Positions 38,953 to 48,512 of a DNA stretch of 59,264 bases are shown in pieces. Position 1 is the stretch's first letter. Every line of letters starts with the position of its first letter. A program made the translations under genes and the position numbers. Source of the stretch: JAPKZH01 sp964537875 (lineage in GTDB: Bacteria; Acidobacteriota; Aminicenantia; Aminicenantales; UBA4085); NCBI GenBank assembly GCA_964537875.1, contig CAZIDN010000016.1:1-59264 (forward strand). Direction: 5' to 3'. The notes under the pieces were generated by a model that was given only the letters and a program-made list of their open reading frames with translations, was not told where the DNA came from and did no database searches.

Positions 38953-39200
38953 GACCGGAGTCTGGCTTTGCGGATGGCGCCCCGTGCCCTCGCAGCGGGG
39001 CATGCCCGTGCGGGAGCGACTGATTCGACCGATTCTCTCCATAGAGCGGTTCTCGTTGAGGCCGCCGAGTTGGGCCTTATTGGGCGTTCATTCGATTTCC
39101 GGCGTTGCTGCTCCGAGACTTTTTCCCAGGGCACCCACTTGTCATAGGTCACGAAAGTCCATAGCTTCCACTCTTGAAGGAATCGGGGACACAGGGAATC
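38953..39200. other. gene-free stretch before the valS-side hairpin
   Basis: No intact gene. A leftward protein-like piece (EWKLWTFVTYDKWVPWEKV, about 39110-39175) lacks start and family, so it may be a remnant. A half-copy of the GGGGACAC repeat starts at about 39184. Confidence 0.4.
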
Positions 39201-39227
39201 GGGGACACACACTGTGTGTGTGTCCCC
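39201..39227. repeat. REP-like perfect hairpin upstream of valS
   Basis: GGGGACACACAC (39201-39212), loop TGT, then its exact complement to 39227. Preceded by a degenerate half copy. Same style as the GAATTCGGTGACAC repeats after valS at 42701-42805. Confidence 0.65.
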
Positions 39228-39454
39228 TGGGGGCCCCAACCGCTTCACCAAAGAATCCCCGACCTTTCGGACCCGCGTCGAAAAAGCAGCAGGGAAAGAA
39301 AAAGCTCGGCTCAGATATTGACTCCGCCCTTATCTTTACGGCCCGGTTCCGCCAGGCGAAGTTTGATTGGAACCGCCCGATATGGTAAAAGTATTAGGGA
39401 AAAACAGGCAGCCGCCGCCAACACTGCCGCAGCCGAATGAAGCAGGACAAGAAT

Positions 39455-42400
39455 ATGACGGACGACATTCCGAAACACTACGATCATCAGAAATACCAAG
39501 CACTGATCTACAAGCGCTGGCTCGAGGCCGACGCCTTCGCCGCCATCCCCGACGACCGAAAGAACCGTTATGTCATCATGATGCCTCTGCCCAACGTCAC
39601 CGGTGCCCTTCACATGGGCCACGCCATGGACAACGTCATGCAGGACCTGCTCATCCGCTGGCACAGGATGATGAGGGACAACACGCTGTGGATGGCGGGC
39701 ACCGACCACGCCGGTATTGCCACGCAGGCGGTGGTTGAAAAGCGTCTCTTTGAGCTGGAGGGAAAAACGCGGCAGGACATCGGCCGCGAGGCGCTCGTGG
39801 CTAAGATCTGGGCCTGGAAAGACGAGTACCAGGAGCGCATCATCCGGCAGCAGGAAAGCATGGGCTGTTCCTGCGATTGGCGGCGCCAGCGGTTCACCAT
39901 GGACGCCGTCTGCACGAGGGCGGTGCGCGAGGCGTTTTTCCGGCTCTTCTGCGACGGGCTGATTTTCCGCGGCAACCGTCTTGTCAACTGGGACTGTCAG
40001 CTCCAGACGGCCGTCTCCGACGACGAGATCGTCCATGAAAAGGTCCAGGGGCATTTCTGGCACATCCGCTATCCGATCATTGACCCGAAACCCGGCGAGC
40101 CGCTTCATGTGACGGTGGCCACGACGCGTCCGGAGACGATGCTGGGCGATACAGCCGTGGCCTGCCATCCCGACCCGGCCGGCGAGCTCGACAGACAGAG
40201 CCGATCGCTCTTGGAGAGAATGGAAGGCGCCACGAAGAAGGACAGGGCGGAGCTCGAACAGGAACTCCAGCGGATCGAAGAGCGGAAAAAAGATATACTG
40301 CCGCTTCTCCTTAAACTCCGGGATATGGCCGAGCAGGGGCGGAAAGTTATGCTGCCGCTGCTTAACCGGGAAATCCCGCTCATTCTCGACAAATGGGCCG
40401 ATCCGTCGCTCGGCTCGGGATGCGTAAAAATCACTCCGGCTCACGATCCCAATGATTATGACGTTTGGGGACGCCATAGAGACACAATCGGCATTATCAA
40501 CATCCTGAATCCCGACGGGACTCTCAATGCCAACGCCGGACCATATGCCGGACTGGATCGATTTGACGCGCGGAAAAGCGTGGTGTCCGACCTCAGGGAA
40601 CTCGACCTTTTCGAAATGATCGAAGACAGGGAAATCGAAATTGGCCATTCCGATCGGTCCAAGACGCCGATAGAACCCTTTTTGTCCAAGCAGTGGTTTG
40701 TCCGGATGGGCGATGTCGAGGGCGGAGTTTTATGCGGAGCCGGATCTCGGAAAGAGTTCCGCGCTGCCGGGCTGGCCCAGGCCGCCATCGACACCGTCGA
40801 CGAGAGCTATAAATCTCCGTCCGGACTGCGGTTGACTTTTCATCCGGACCACGTTCGGTATGGCGGCACGTATAAGAGCTGGCTGGGAGAAAAGCGCGAC
40901 TGGTGCATCAGCCGCCAGCTATGGTGGGGGCATCGCATCCCGATCTGGCATGGCAGCCTGAAGGGCGCAGATCTAGGCAAGGCCATCGCTTTTATTCCCG
41001 GAGCCGCGGCCGACGACCTGTGGACTTGGATCGCCGACAGTGAAGGAAGACTATATAAAATCAATGAAGTCAATAAATTAGATAAGAATGGCCAATATGA
41101 CATCCTGATCTCGCTGCACGACCCGGCGGCCGAGGCCAAATACGCCGCCCGGCTTGATAGCGCCGGGTTCAAGCAGGACCCCGATGTGCTCGATACCTGG
41201 TTTAGCTCCGCTCTGTGGCCGTTCAGCACGCTCGGCTGGCCCGACCCCGAAACGGCACAGACCGATGAAGGGCAAAGACCGCTGGCGGCCGCTACTGGCC
41301 GGGCGGACTGCCTGAGCTATTACTACCCGGGCTCATGCCTGGTGACGGCCCGCGACATCATCACGCTCTGGGTTGCCCGGATGCTCGTCATGGGGCTCTA
41401 CCTCCTGGGCGACGTCCCCTTCACAGACTGTTTCATCCACGCCAATATCCAGGACGGGAAGGGCGAACGGATGAGCAAGAGCAAGGGCAATGGCATCGAC
41501 CCCGAGGATATTATCGAAAAGTACGGCGCCGATTCCATGCGCTACGTCATCTGCGATATGCAGACCGGGACGCAGGATATTCGCCTTCCCGTGCAGGCTA
41601 TATCGCCCTACACGGGCGAGCTGGTTGACTTGGCCACGGCCAAGCATGGCCGCAGCATTTTCACTTATATTTGCCCTAAGACGGGGAAGGAGTTTGATGT
41701 ACTTGGTACCATGCCGGACATTCCCATGGCCAAGATCATCAGCGAGCGGTTTGAGGTGGGGCGTGCGTTTTGCACCAAGCTCTGGAATGCCTCTCGCTTC
41801 TCCATGATGAACCTCGGCGAGCACAAATTCATCCCGCTCTCCAAGGACAAGCTGAAGCCCGAGGACCGCTGGATCCTGTCGCGTTTATCTCGCGTTATTA
41901 GCAAAGTTACCGAGGAGCTTTACGCCTATAACCCGTCTGCCGCCCTCGGCGCGGCGCGAGAATTTTTCTGGGGCGAGTTTTGCGACTGGTACCTGGAGTT
42001 CATCAAACCGCGCTTTAAGGATGAGGATTCTGCTCCTGTCGCGCGAACAATCCTGGCGCTGGCCCTGGACCATGTCCTACGGCTTTTCCATCCTTTTGTG
42101 CCGTTCATCACGGAAGTCCTTTGGGAGCGGCTCAATGCTCAGTGTCCGGTCCGCGGCTTGGAGAAGGCGATTCCGTCAACCGAGCTACTAATCTCCTCTT
42201 CCTGGCCTGAGTCTAAAGCGGAATGGGAGGATGGGCAGATCGAGGCGGATTTCGCGCTGCTCGAAAATGTGACCCGGAGCATCCGGGAGTTCCGCTCTCT
42301 TCACAATATCGCGCCGAGCCATAAGCTCGAGGCCTTGATCAAAGCGGAAGGACGATCCGCGGAGATATTGCTCCAGATGAAACCTCTGGTTCTGCACATG

Positions 42401-42700
42401 GCCAACCTTAGTCCCATGATCATCGCCGGGGATATTAAGCGACCGGTCGACGCCGCCGCCCTAGTGGTCGACGATATGGAGATTTATCTCGCCGGTCTCG
42501 TCGATACGGACAAGGAGCGAGAGCGCCTGAATTCCAAACGCGGGAAGCTCCTTGAGGATGCCCGGAAGGCCGAAGCGAAATTATCCAATGAAAGCTTCGT
42601 CAGCCGCGCCCCGGCCGATGTCGTAGAGAAAGAACGCCAGAGGCTTAAAGATCTGCAAGCCCAGATCGAGCTCATCGACGCCAACCTGAAAACCCTATAA
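39455..42700 (+). CDS. valS: valine--tRNA ligase
   Basis: Class I aminoacyl-tRNA synthetase that charges tRNA-Val with valine and edits mischarged threonine. Landmarks: PLPNVTGALHMGHA (HIGH motif), AGTDHAGIATQ, the editing-domain VATTRPETMLGDTAVACHP, RDWCISRQLWWGHRIPIW, KGERMSKSKGNGIDP (KMSKS) and the C-terminal coiled coil (ERERLNSKRGKLLEDARKAE). At about 1081 residues it is longer than the usual 880-950. One charged coiled insertion lies in the editing domain after CHPDPAGE, and another (SPYTGELVDLATAKHGRSIF, then CPKTGKEF) follows the KMSKS region. AGGA 7 nt upstream favours the ATG at 39455 over 39437. It is flanked by REP-like hairpins. Confidence 0.95.
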   Translation: MTDDIPKHYDHQKYQALIYKRWLEADAFAAIPDDRKNRYVIMMPLPNVTGALHMGHAMDNVMQDLLIRWHRMMRDNTLWMAGTDHAGIATQAVVEKRLFELEGKTRQDIGREALVAKIWAWKDEYQERIIRQQESMGCSCDWRRQRFTMDAVCTRAVREAFFRLFCDGLIFRGNRLVNWDCQLQTAVSDDEIVHEKVQGHFWHIRYPIIDPKPGEPLHVTVATTRPETMLGDTAVACHPDPAGELDRQSRSLLERMEGATKKDRAELEQELQRIEERKKDILPLLLKLRDMAEQGRKVMLPLLNREIPLILDKWADPSLGSGCVKITPAHDPNDYDVWGRHRDTIGIINILNPDGTLNANAGPYAGLDRFDARKSVVSDLRELDLFEMIEDREIEIGHSDRSKTPIEPFLSKQWFVRMGDVEGGVLCGAGSRKEFRAAGLAQAAIDTVDESYKSPSGLRLTFHPDHVRYGGTYKSWLGEKRDWCISRQLWWGHRIPIWHGSLKGADLGKAIAFIPGAAADDLWTWIADSEGRLYKINEVNKLDKNGQYDILISLHDPAAEAKYAARLDSAGFKQDPDVLDTWFSSALWPFSTLGWPDPETAQTDEGQRPLAAATGRADCLSYYYPGSCLVTARDIITLWVARMLVMGLYLLGDVPFTDCFIHANIQDGKGERMSKSKGNGIDPEDIIEKYGADSMRYVICDMQTGTQDIRLPVQAISPYTGELVDLATAKHGRSIFTYICPKTGKEFDVLGTMPDIPMAKIISERFEVGRAFCTKLWNASRFSMMNLGEHKFIPLSKDKLKPEDRWILSRLSRVISKVTEELYAYNPSAALGAAREFFWGEFCDWYLEFIKPRFKDEDSAPVARTILALALDHVLRLFHPFVPFITEVLWERLNAQCPVRGLEKAIPSTELLISSSWPESKAEWEDGQIEADFALLENVTRSIREFRSLHNIAPSHKLEALIKAEGRSAEILLQMKPLVLHMANLSPMIIAGDIKRPVDAAALVVDDMEIYLAGLVDTDKERERLNSKRGKLLEDARKAEAKLSNESFVSRAPADVVEKERQRLKDLQAQIELIDANLKTL

Positions 42701-42805
42701 GAATTCGGTGACACACACCGAACAATTGAATTATTTTGGCAACATGTGAATAGGTGGCAATAATTCGTCCCATGTCTACGGAATTCGGTGCTTGTCACCG
42801 AATTC
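42701..42805. repeat. REP-like doublet after valS
   Basis: GAATTCGGTG-ACACA-CACCGAA (42701-42722) and GAATTCGGTG-CTTGT-CACCGAATTC (42781-42805), the latter a perfect 10-bp stem, with an inner pair GAATTATT/AATAATTC between them. It starts right after the valS stop and could also end transcription. Confidence 0.7.
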
Positions 42806-42827
42806 CTTAAGAGGTCTCCGGAATCAT

Positions 42828-44156
42828 ATGAATACAAAGGAACCCCAGGGCCTGCGGCGAGCCATTGGCCTGCCCCAGGCTACGGCCATGGTTGTGGGAA
42901 CGATCATCGGGGCCTCCATTTTTGTCCAGCCGGCGGAGATCACCGGCCGCGTATTTTCCGTCCAAGGCGTTTTTTTGGTCTGGCTCGTCTCCGGTCTGCT
43001 GACATTTTTCGGAGCCCTGGTGTGCGCAGAACTGGCCTCGATTTTCACCCGGTCCGGCGGAGTCTATGTGTATTTGAAGGAGGCCTATTCTCCCTCGATG
43101 GGATTCTTATGGGGATGGGCTATGTTTTGGAGTGCCCATTCGGGGATTATTGCGGCGATTGCCGTGATATTTTCACGGTATATCGCCTATTTTTTGCCCA
43201 TGAGCGCCGCCATGGTCAAGATTGTTTCCATTGCGGCCATTCTCATTCTCTCAGCCATCAACTACCGAGGCGTCAGGCAGGGCAGTTCGCTTCAAACGCT
43301 CATGACATTGGGTAAAGTCGTCGCCATCGTATTTATTATTATCGCGGGCTTTTTCCTCGGCTCGCGCCTCCCAGAGCATTTCGTCACGATGAACACAGGG
43401 AGCCATAATATTTCGTTGAATAGTTTTTTTCTCGCGGTGGCGGCCGGGTTGTTCGCGTTCGGCGGCTGGCATATGGTGACTTATAATTCGGAAGAAACGA
43501 TCCACCCGCGAAAGACGATCCCTAGGGCGCTCATGACAGGAACGATCATTGTGACCTTGTGCTATTTGGGATTGAATGCTGTGTATATGTATGTTTTGCC
43601 GCTTGAGTCCGTCGCCTCCTCGACCCGAATTGCCGCGGATGCGGCCGATGCCCTGCTGGGATTCGGCGGAGGCGCCCTTATGTCCGGGCTTGTGATCTTC
43701 TCCACGTTCGGCGCGTTAAGCGGCATTATCCTTTGCGGACCCCGCGTTTATTATTCCATGGCCCGGGACGGTCTGCTATTTCGATGGGTCGGCGATATCC
43801 ATCCCCGTTATGGGACGCCTCACAAAGCGATCATCGTTCAAGGAGTCTGGTCGTCGGCGCTGGTGGCCACGGGCACGTACAAGGCACTCTTTACCCGGGT
43901 CGTTTATACCGAATGGATCTTCTTCGGCCTCATGGCGATCGGCTTGTTCCTGTTCCGGAGGAGGCCGGGAATTGTTCGCGGATCCAGAATTTGGGGCTAT
44001 CCCGTGGTTCCCGCGCTTTTTATCGTCGCATCATTTGCGATCGTCGTAAATCAGATCGTCTCCGACCCAAGAGAAAGCCTGTTCGGCCTGTCGCTTGTTT
44101 TGGTCGGTCTGCCGATATATTATCTATGGTCAAAAAGGATGAGAAGAGGAGTGTAG
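42828..44156 (+). CDS. APC family amino acid permease
   Basis: A 442-residue inner-membrane transporter with about 12 helices. The APC first-helix signature is TAMVVGTIIGASIFVQP (about 19-35), with the unwound GxG segment that holds the amino group of the substrate. FSVQGVFLVWLVSGLLTFFG, ELASIFTRSGGVYVYLKEAY (about 68-87) and AFGGWHMVTYNSEETIHPRK (about 217-236) match the LAT/cationic amino acid branch. It imports or exchanges amino acids. The ATG at 42828 lies behind weak AGAGG. The next gene, an amidohydrolase, starts 3 nt after the stop, so they form an operon and the imported compound may be that enzyme's substrate. Confidence 0.9.
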   Translation: MNTKEPQGLRRAIGLPQATAMVVGTIIGASIFVQPAEITGRVFSVQGVFLVWLVSGLLTFFGALVCAELASIFTRSGGVYVYLKEAYSPSMGFLWGWAMFWSAHSGIIAAIAVIFSRYIAYFLPMSAAMVKIVSIAAILILSAINYRGVRQGSSLQTLMTLGKVVAIVFIIIAGFFLGSRLPEHFVTMNTGSHNISLNSFFLAVAAGLFAFGGWHMVTYNSEETIHPRKTIPRALMTGTIIVTLCYLGLNAVYMYVLPLESVASSTRIAADAADALLGFGGGALMSGLVIFSTFGALSGIILCGPRVYYSMARDGLLFRWVGDIHPRYGTPHKAIIVQGVWSSALVATGTYKALFTRVVYTEWIFFGLMAIGLFLFRRRPGIVRGSRIWGYPVVPALFIVASFAIVVNQIVSDPRESLFGLSLVLVGLPIYYLWSKRMRRGV

Positions 44157-44159
44157 CTG

Positions 44160-45140
44160 ATGAAAATTATTGATTTTCATAATCATTATTACCCACCGCA
44201 ATACCTGGAAGAGATTATCTCCGGGCCGAGCAATGTCAAAGTGAGCTTCGATTCGGATCATAATCCGCTTCTCTATTATCCCGGCGATTACAACATCGTG
44301 GTTCGGGGACACAGAGACATTGATTATCGGGCAGAAGTTTTAACGAAGGCAGGCATCGATAAACAGATTCTCACTTTTACGACTCCCGGCACGCATGTTG
44401 AATCTCCCGCCCGTTCGGTCGAGCTGGCCCGGATCGTGAATGACAGCCTGGCCAAAATTGTCGCTGAGCGCGGCGATCGTTTTGCCGCCCTGGCGACCCT
44501 TCCGCTGAACGATCCTGAAGCCTCAATGGCCGAGCTGGATCGGGCGTTCGGACAGCTTGGCTTTAAAGGAGTCATGCTCCACAGCAACGTTAACGGGGTG
44601 GCATTGAGCGATCGGCGTTTTTGGCCCCTTTATGAAAAAGCGAACGATTGGCATGCCGTATTTTATATCCATCCCTCTTTCCCTGTGGGAGTGGAAGCGA
44701 TGACGGATTATTGGCTTATGCCCTTGATCGGTTTCCCCTTTGATACAACCCTCGCGGCAGCCAAGATCGTTTTCAGCGGAGTGGTCGAGAATTTTCCTAA
44801 TATCAGGTGGGTTCTTGGACACCTTGGGGGGGCCATTCCGTATCTGGCCGAGAGGCTTGACCGGGGGTATTTCGCGTTCAGAGAATGTCGGGAGAATATC
44901 AAAACTCCGCCCAGTGAATACCTTAAAAGGTTTTATTATGATACGGTGAATTTTGACGTCAAGGCTCTGGAATTTGCGATTAGCTTCGCCGGGACGGATC
45001 ATTTGGTGGCCGGAAGCGATTATCCCCATCAGATTGGGAGCCTCGAGAAGATGGTAAACAGCATTGAGGGGCTGAACATTTCTGCGCAGGAAAAAGCCGG
45101 AATACTCGGAGAGAATGCCGCGAAATTACTGGAATTATAG
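44160..45140 (+). CDS. amidohydrolase family protein (ACMSD-like, amidohydrolase_2)
   Basis: A 326-residue metal-dependent TIM-barrel enzyme. Metal ligands: DFHNHYYPP (His7, His9), His in FYIHPSFPVG, His in VLGHLGGAIPYLAER and Asp in AGSDYPHQIG. This is the amidohydrolase_2 set seen in 2-amino-3-carboxymuconate-semialdehyde decarboxylase and related decarboxylases or hydrolases. MLHSNVNGVALSD and FYYDTVNFDVKALEFA also match. The reaction is probably decarboxylation or hydrolysis of a small carboxylate, and the exact substrate is unknown. GAGGAG precedes the ATG. It overlaps the operon of the APC permease. Confidence 0.87.
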   Translation: MKIIDFHNHYYPPQYLEEIISGPSNVKVSFDSDHNPLLYYPGDYNIVVRGHRDIDYRAEVLTKAGIDKQILTFTTPGTHVESPARSVELARIVNDSLAKIVAERGDRFAALATLPLNDPEASMAELDRAFGQLGFKGVMLHSNVNGVALSDRRFWPLYEKANDWHAVFYIHPSFPVGVEAMTDYWLMPLIGFPFDTTLAAAKIVFSGVVENFPNIRWVLGHLGGAIPYLAERLDRGYFAFRECRENIKTPPSEYLKRFYYDTVNFDVKALEFAISFAGTDHLVAGSDYPHQIGSLEKMVNSIEGLNISAQEKAGILGENAAKLLEL

Positions 45141-45146
45141 TTTTGC

Positions 45147-45295
45147 CTATCCTTCTTTTGTGATTTTGATCATGGCGTCATTCGGGTGGACTTTCTGGTT
45201 CACCTTCAGGGCCACATCCTGGCCCGGCTTTGCCTCGCTCACATCTTGATGCTCGATTTGCAGAGAATTCACCTCTTGCTTAAAATCCGTCGAGT
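45147..45295 (-). pseudogene. 3' relic of the EF-Tu-domain-like small gene
   Basis: Read leftward it encodes DFKQEVNSLQIEHQDVSEAK, then GQDVALKVNQKVHPNDAMI and a stop, nearly identical to residues 40-86 of the intact gene at 49405-49665. The 5' half is absent. It sits upstream of the kinase at 45362 exactly as the intact gene sits upstream of the kinase at 49829. Confidence 0.75.
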
Positions 45296-45300
45296 CACGT

Positions 45301-45329
45301 TTGACACATGTCTCTTGACCTGATATCCT
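45301..45329 (+). promoter_or_regulatory. promoter of the zinc-ribbon kinase 1
   Basis: TTGACA (45301-45306), 17-nt spacer, TATCCT (45324-45329). It is shared almost base for base with the promoter at 49768-49796. Confidence 0.65.
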
Positions 45330-45361
45330 TTGGCCAGGCTGATGTAAAGGGAATAAGGGCC

Positions 45362-48300
45362 ATGCGATGCCCCAAGTGTCATTTTGATAATCCTGCTGAT
45401 ACGCGCTTCTGCGGCAACTGTGCGGCGCCGTTGCTTCCGTCGGCAGAAATCCCTGTCTCCCAGACCGAAACTTTGAGAACTCCCATCAAGGAATTAACCA
45501 CCGGCTCGACCTTTGCCGGCCGCTATCAGATCATCGAGGAGCTGGGAAAAGGCGGGATGGGCAAGGTCTACAGGGTCCTCGACAAAAAGCTCAACGAAGA
45601 GGTAGCCCTGAAGCTTATCAAGCCCGAGATCGCCTCGGACAAGGAGACGATTGAAAGGTTCAGCAACGAGCTGAAGCTGGCCCGGAAGATCGCCCATCGG
45701 AATGTCGGGAAAATGTATGAGCTCATGGAAGATGCGGGGACGCATTATATCACCATGGAGTATGTCCCCGGTGAAAATCTCAAAAGCTCTATCAGGAGAT
45801 TTGGGCCTTTGCCCATTGGGAAAACACTATTTCTGGCGGGCCAGATGTGCGATGGACTGGCCGAAGCCCACCGGATGGGGGTTGTTCATCGGGATTTGAA
45901 GCCGGGGAATATCATGATCGACAAGGATGGGAACGCCAAGATCCTCGACTTCGGGATCGCCCGCTCGCTGCGGGAGAAGGGGATCACGGGCGGGGGCATC
46001 ATCATCGGGACGCCGGAGTACATGTCTCCGGAGCAGACGGAAGCTAAAGAGGTCGATCAGAGGTCGGACATTTATTCGCTGGGCGTCATTCTTTATGAGA
46101 TGGTGACGGGGCGGGTTCCATTTGAAGGGGATACGGCGTTGAGTATTGCCATTAAACACAAAACCGAGCCCCCCAAGGATCCAAAGTTGCTAAATCCAAA
46201 TATCCCCGACGACCTGAGCGGCGTCATTCTAAAATGTCTGGAAAAAGAAAAGGCCAGACGATACCAGACTGCCGCTGATGTGCGCGCAGAGCTGGAAAAA
46301 ATTGAAAAAGGCATTCCCACTACGGAACGGGTCGCGCCCGAGAGAAAGACGCTGACTTCGCGGGAAATCACGGTTAAGTTCAACTTGAAGAAGCTTTTGG
46401 TTCCCGTCCTGATTTTTAGTTTTCTTGTGATCGCCGGCGTCCTCCTCTGGCGTCTTATTCCCGCCCAAAAAGCAACTCTTCCGCCTTCTGGAAAGCCTTC
46501 CATCGCCATCCTCTATTTTAAAAACAGCACGGGGGATAAAAGCTTCGATGTCTGGAGAGACGGCCTTTCGCGGATGTTGATTTCGGACCTTTCTCAATCA
46601 GAGCATATCCGGGTGGTCCCCGATGATCAGATCTACAGCATCCTGAGCAAGCTGAATGCCCTTGAAAAGGACAACTTTTCAACCGAAGATTTGCGGGAGA
46701 TAGCAAGTCGCGGCGGGGCGACTCATCTCTTGAGGGGGATGATCACAAGATCCGGGAATTCCTTCCGCATCCAGGCGACCCTCCAGGAGACGAAGAAACT
46801 CGAAGAGATTGCCGGCAACTACTCGGCCGATGGAAGCGGCGAGGGCAGCTTCTTCACCATGATCGATGATTTAACCAGGAAAATAAAGACGGGCCTGGAT
46901 CTTTCGAGAAGCCAGATTGGCGGCGAAAAAGACAGAGGAGTGGAAGAAATCACGACCAGTTCTCCCGAGGCCTACAAATTATGCAGCGAAGGTTATCGTC
47001 TTAACTATAAGGGAGAATTTCGAAAAAGCATCGAGCTCCTCGAGCGGGCAGTGGCGATCGATCCGCAGTTTGCTTGGGCTTACACTCTTTTGGGGAATGC
47101 CTATGGCAATTTGGGCTATTCTTCGAAATGGTTTGAAAACGCGAAAAAAGCTTTCGAATTGAGCGGCCGGCTGCCTGAAAGAGAACGCTTGCGTGTTCAA
47201 GCTATGTATTATTTTTCTGCTCAAAGGACTTATGATAAGGCGATCGAAGCATTTAATCAGCGTTTGCGGCTCGATCCGGATGACCTGAATGCAGCCAGAA
47301 ATTTTGGGCTGTTATATGCCCGTTTAGAGCAATGGGATAAAGCCTTGGAATTGTATGAAACGAACATCAAGAACAAGGTTGAAGCAAGTTTACCGTATAC
47401 AAATGCAGCTTTAGCATACAGGGGCAAAGGGCAATATGATAAAGCCCAGGCTGTCCTTGAGGATTATCTCGCCAGCATTGGAGATCTTGCAGCAATCCAC
47501 CGGTCCATAAGCACCAATTATCTTTGCCAGGGGAGACATGATTTGGCGCTGAAGGCGGCTGATAAAGCATTATCAATTTCCCCTGGGCAATTCCAGAATT
47601 TCACATTAAAAGGCGATATCCAGCTTCTCCGTGGGTATTTTCTTGAGGCCGAGAAAGAATATCAGAAGCTATTTAGCTCTGACGAAAAAGTCGCTCAAAT
47701 ATTAGGCATAGACAGATTGACGACTTTATATTTATCGCAAGGTCAATACGAAATGGCCGAAAAACAAGCGAAGCAGGGGATCGAACTATCCCGGGAGCTT
47801 GATGACAAAGAAAAAGAATCGGGTTTTCTAACACGCTTAGGATATATTTATGTCAAGTCGGGAAGTCCTGCCGACGCTATAAATGAATTTGACAAAGCAT
47901 TAAAAATCGCCATGGATAAAGGGAGTATCACTTCCCAGGTCTCCGCTCTTCACCTGAAAGGCCTTGCTCTTCTGGAGAAGGAATCAATCCCCGAAGCTCA
48001 AAGCATCTCCGACGACCTCAAGAGAGTTATCGAGAGCTGGCTCAATCCTAAGCTTATGAGAAGCTATTGCCGATTGATAGGGATGATTGAGCTCAAAAAG
48101 AAAAATTATGCAGAAGCCGTTGGTCATTTTGAAAAAGCGGTTTCGCTATTGGATTTCGAGAAGGGACCGGGCTCCGATGACCATGCTTTTTACTATGAGT
48201 CGATTGCTTTTACTTACTTTAAATTGGGCAATCTGGAGAAAGCCCGGGAGCAGTATGAGAAAATAACGCAGCTGACGACCGGCAGATTTTCTTATGGTGA

Positions 48301-48481
48301 CATCTGCGCCAAAAGCTTTTACATGCTGGGGAAGATACACGAACAAAAAGGAGATAAAGCCAAAGCCGTCGTCAATTACCAGAAATTCCTCGACCTCTGG
48401 AAGAACGCCGACCCCGGCCTGCCCGAAGTCGAAGACGCCACAAAGCGCCTGGCGGCGCTGAAAGGACCGCGGATCCCCTAG
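45362..48481 (+). CDS. Ser/Thr kinase with zinc ribbon, TM helix and long TPR region
   Basis: A 1039-residue transmembrane kinase. It starts with a zinc ribbon (CPKCHFDN and FCGNCAAPL, residues 3-25), then a complete kinase domain (about 52-320): GKGGMGKVYRVLD, VALKLIK, HRDLKPGNIM, DFGIARS and GTPEYMSPEQ. A membrane helix follows (LLVPVLIFSFLVIAGVLLW, about 352-370), a TolB/FlgO-like domain (PSIAILYFKNSTGDKSFDVW) and about ten TPR repeats (YDKAIEAFNQRLRLDPDD, YDKAQAVLEDYL, YAEAVGHFEKAV). The outer TPRs should bind proteins or peptides and control the inner kinase. The start at MRCPKCHFDN follows GGGAATAAGGGCC. The N-terminal half is a close paralogue of the gene at 49829. Confidence 0.93.
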   Translation: MRCPKCHFDNPADTRFCGNCAAPLLPSAEIPVSQTETLRTPIKELTTGSTFAGRYQIIEELGKGGMGKVYRVLDKKLNEEVALKLIKPEIASDKETIERFSNELKLARKIAHRNVGKMYELMEDAGTHYITMEYVPGENLKSSIRRFGPLPIGKTLFLAGQMCDGLAEAHRMGVVHRDLKPGNIMIDKDGNAKILDFGIARSLREKGITGGGIIIGTPEYMSPEQTEAKEVDQRSDIYSLGVILYEMVTGRVPFEGDTALSIAIKHKTEPPKDPKLLNPNIPDDLSGVILKCLEKEKARRYQTAADVRAELEKIEKGIPTTERVAPERKTLTSREITVKFNLKKLLVPVLIFSFLVIAGVLLWRLIPAQKATLPPSGKPSIAILYFKNSTGDKSFDVWRDGLSRMLISDLSQSEHIRVVPDDQIYSILSKLNALEKDNFSTEDLREIASRGGATHLLRGMITRSGNSFRIQATLQETKKLEEIAGNYSADGSGEGSFFTMIDDLTRKIKTGLDLSRSQIGGEKDRGVEEITTSSPEAYKLCSEGYRLNYKGEFRKSIELLERAVAIDPQFAWAYTLLGNAYGNLGYSSKWFENAKKAFELSGRLPERERLRVQAMYYFSAQRTYDKAIEAFNQRLRLDPDDLNAARNFGLLYARLEQWDKALELYETNIKNKVEASLPYTNAALAYRGKGQYDKAQAVLEDYLASIGDLAAIHRSISTNYLCQGRHDLALKAADKALSISPGQFQNFTLKGDIQLLRGYFLEAEKEYQKLFSSDEKVAQILGIDRLTTLYLSQGQYEMAEKQAKQGIELSRELDDKEKESGFLTRLGYIYVKSGSPADAINEFDKALKIAMDKGSITSQVSALHLKGLALLEKESIPEAQSISDDLKRVIESWLNPKLMRSYCRLIGMIELKKKNYAEAVGHFEKAVSLLDFEKGPGSDDHAFYYESIAFTYFKLGNLEKAREQYEKITQLTTGRFSYGDICAKSFYMLGKIHEQKGDKAKAVVNYQKFLDLWKNADPGLPEVEDATKRLAALKGPRIP

Positions 48482-48512
48482 GTATTTTCTCTCGTCTCAA
48501 GATACCAAGTCC

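Noticed and set aside
39110..39180. Trp-rich leftward peptide WKLWTFVTYDKWVPWEKV
   Set aside because: Protein-like, but no start, family or conserved neighbour. Recorded only inside the gap note.
39311..40648. 445-codon leftward open frame opposite valS
   Set aside because: The valS frame is certain, and the antisense product has no start signals or motifs.
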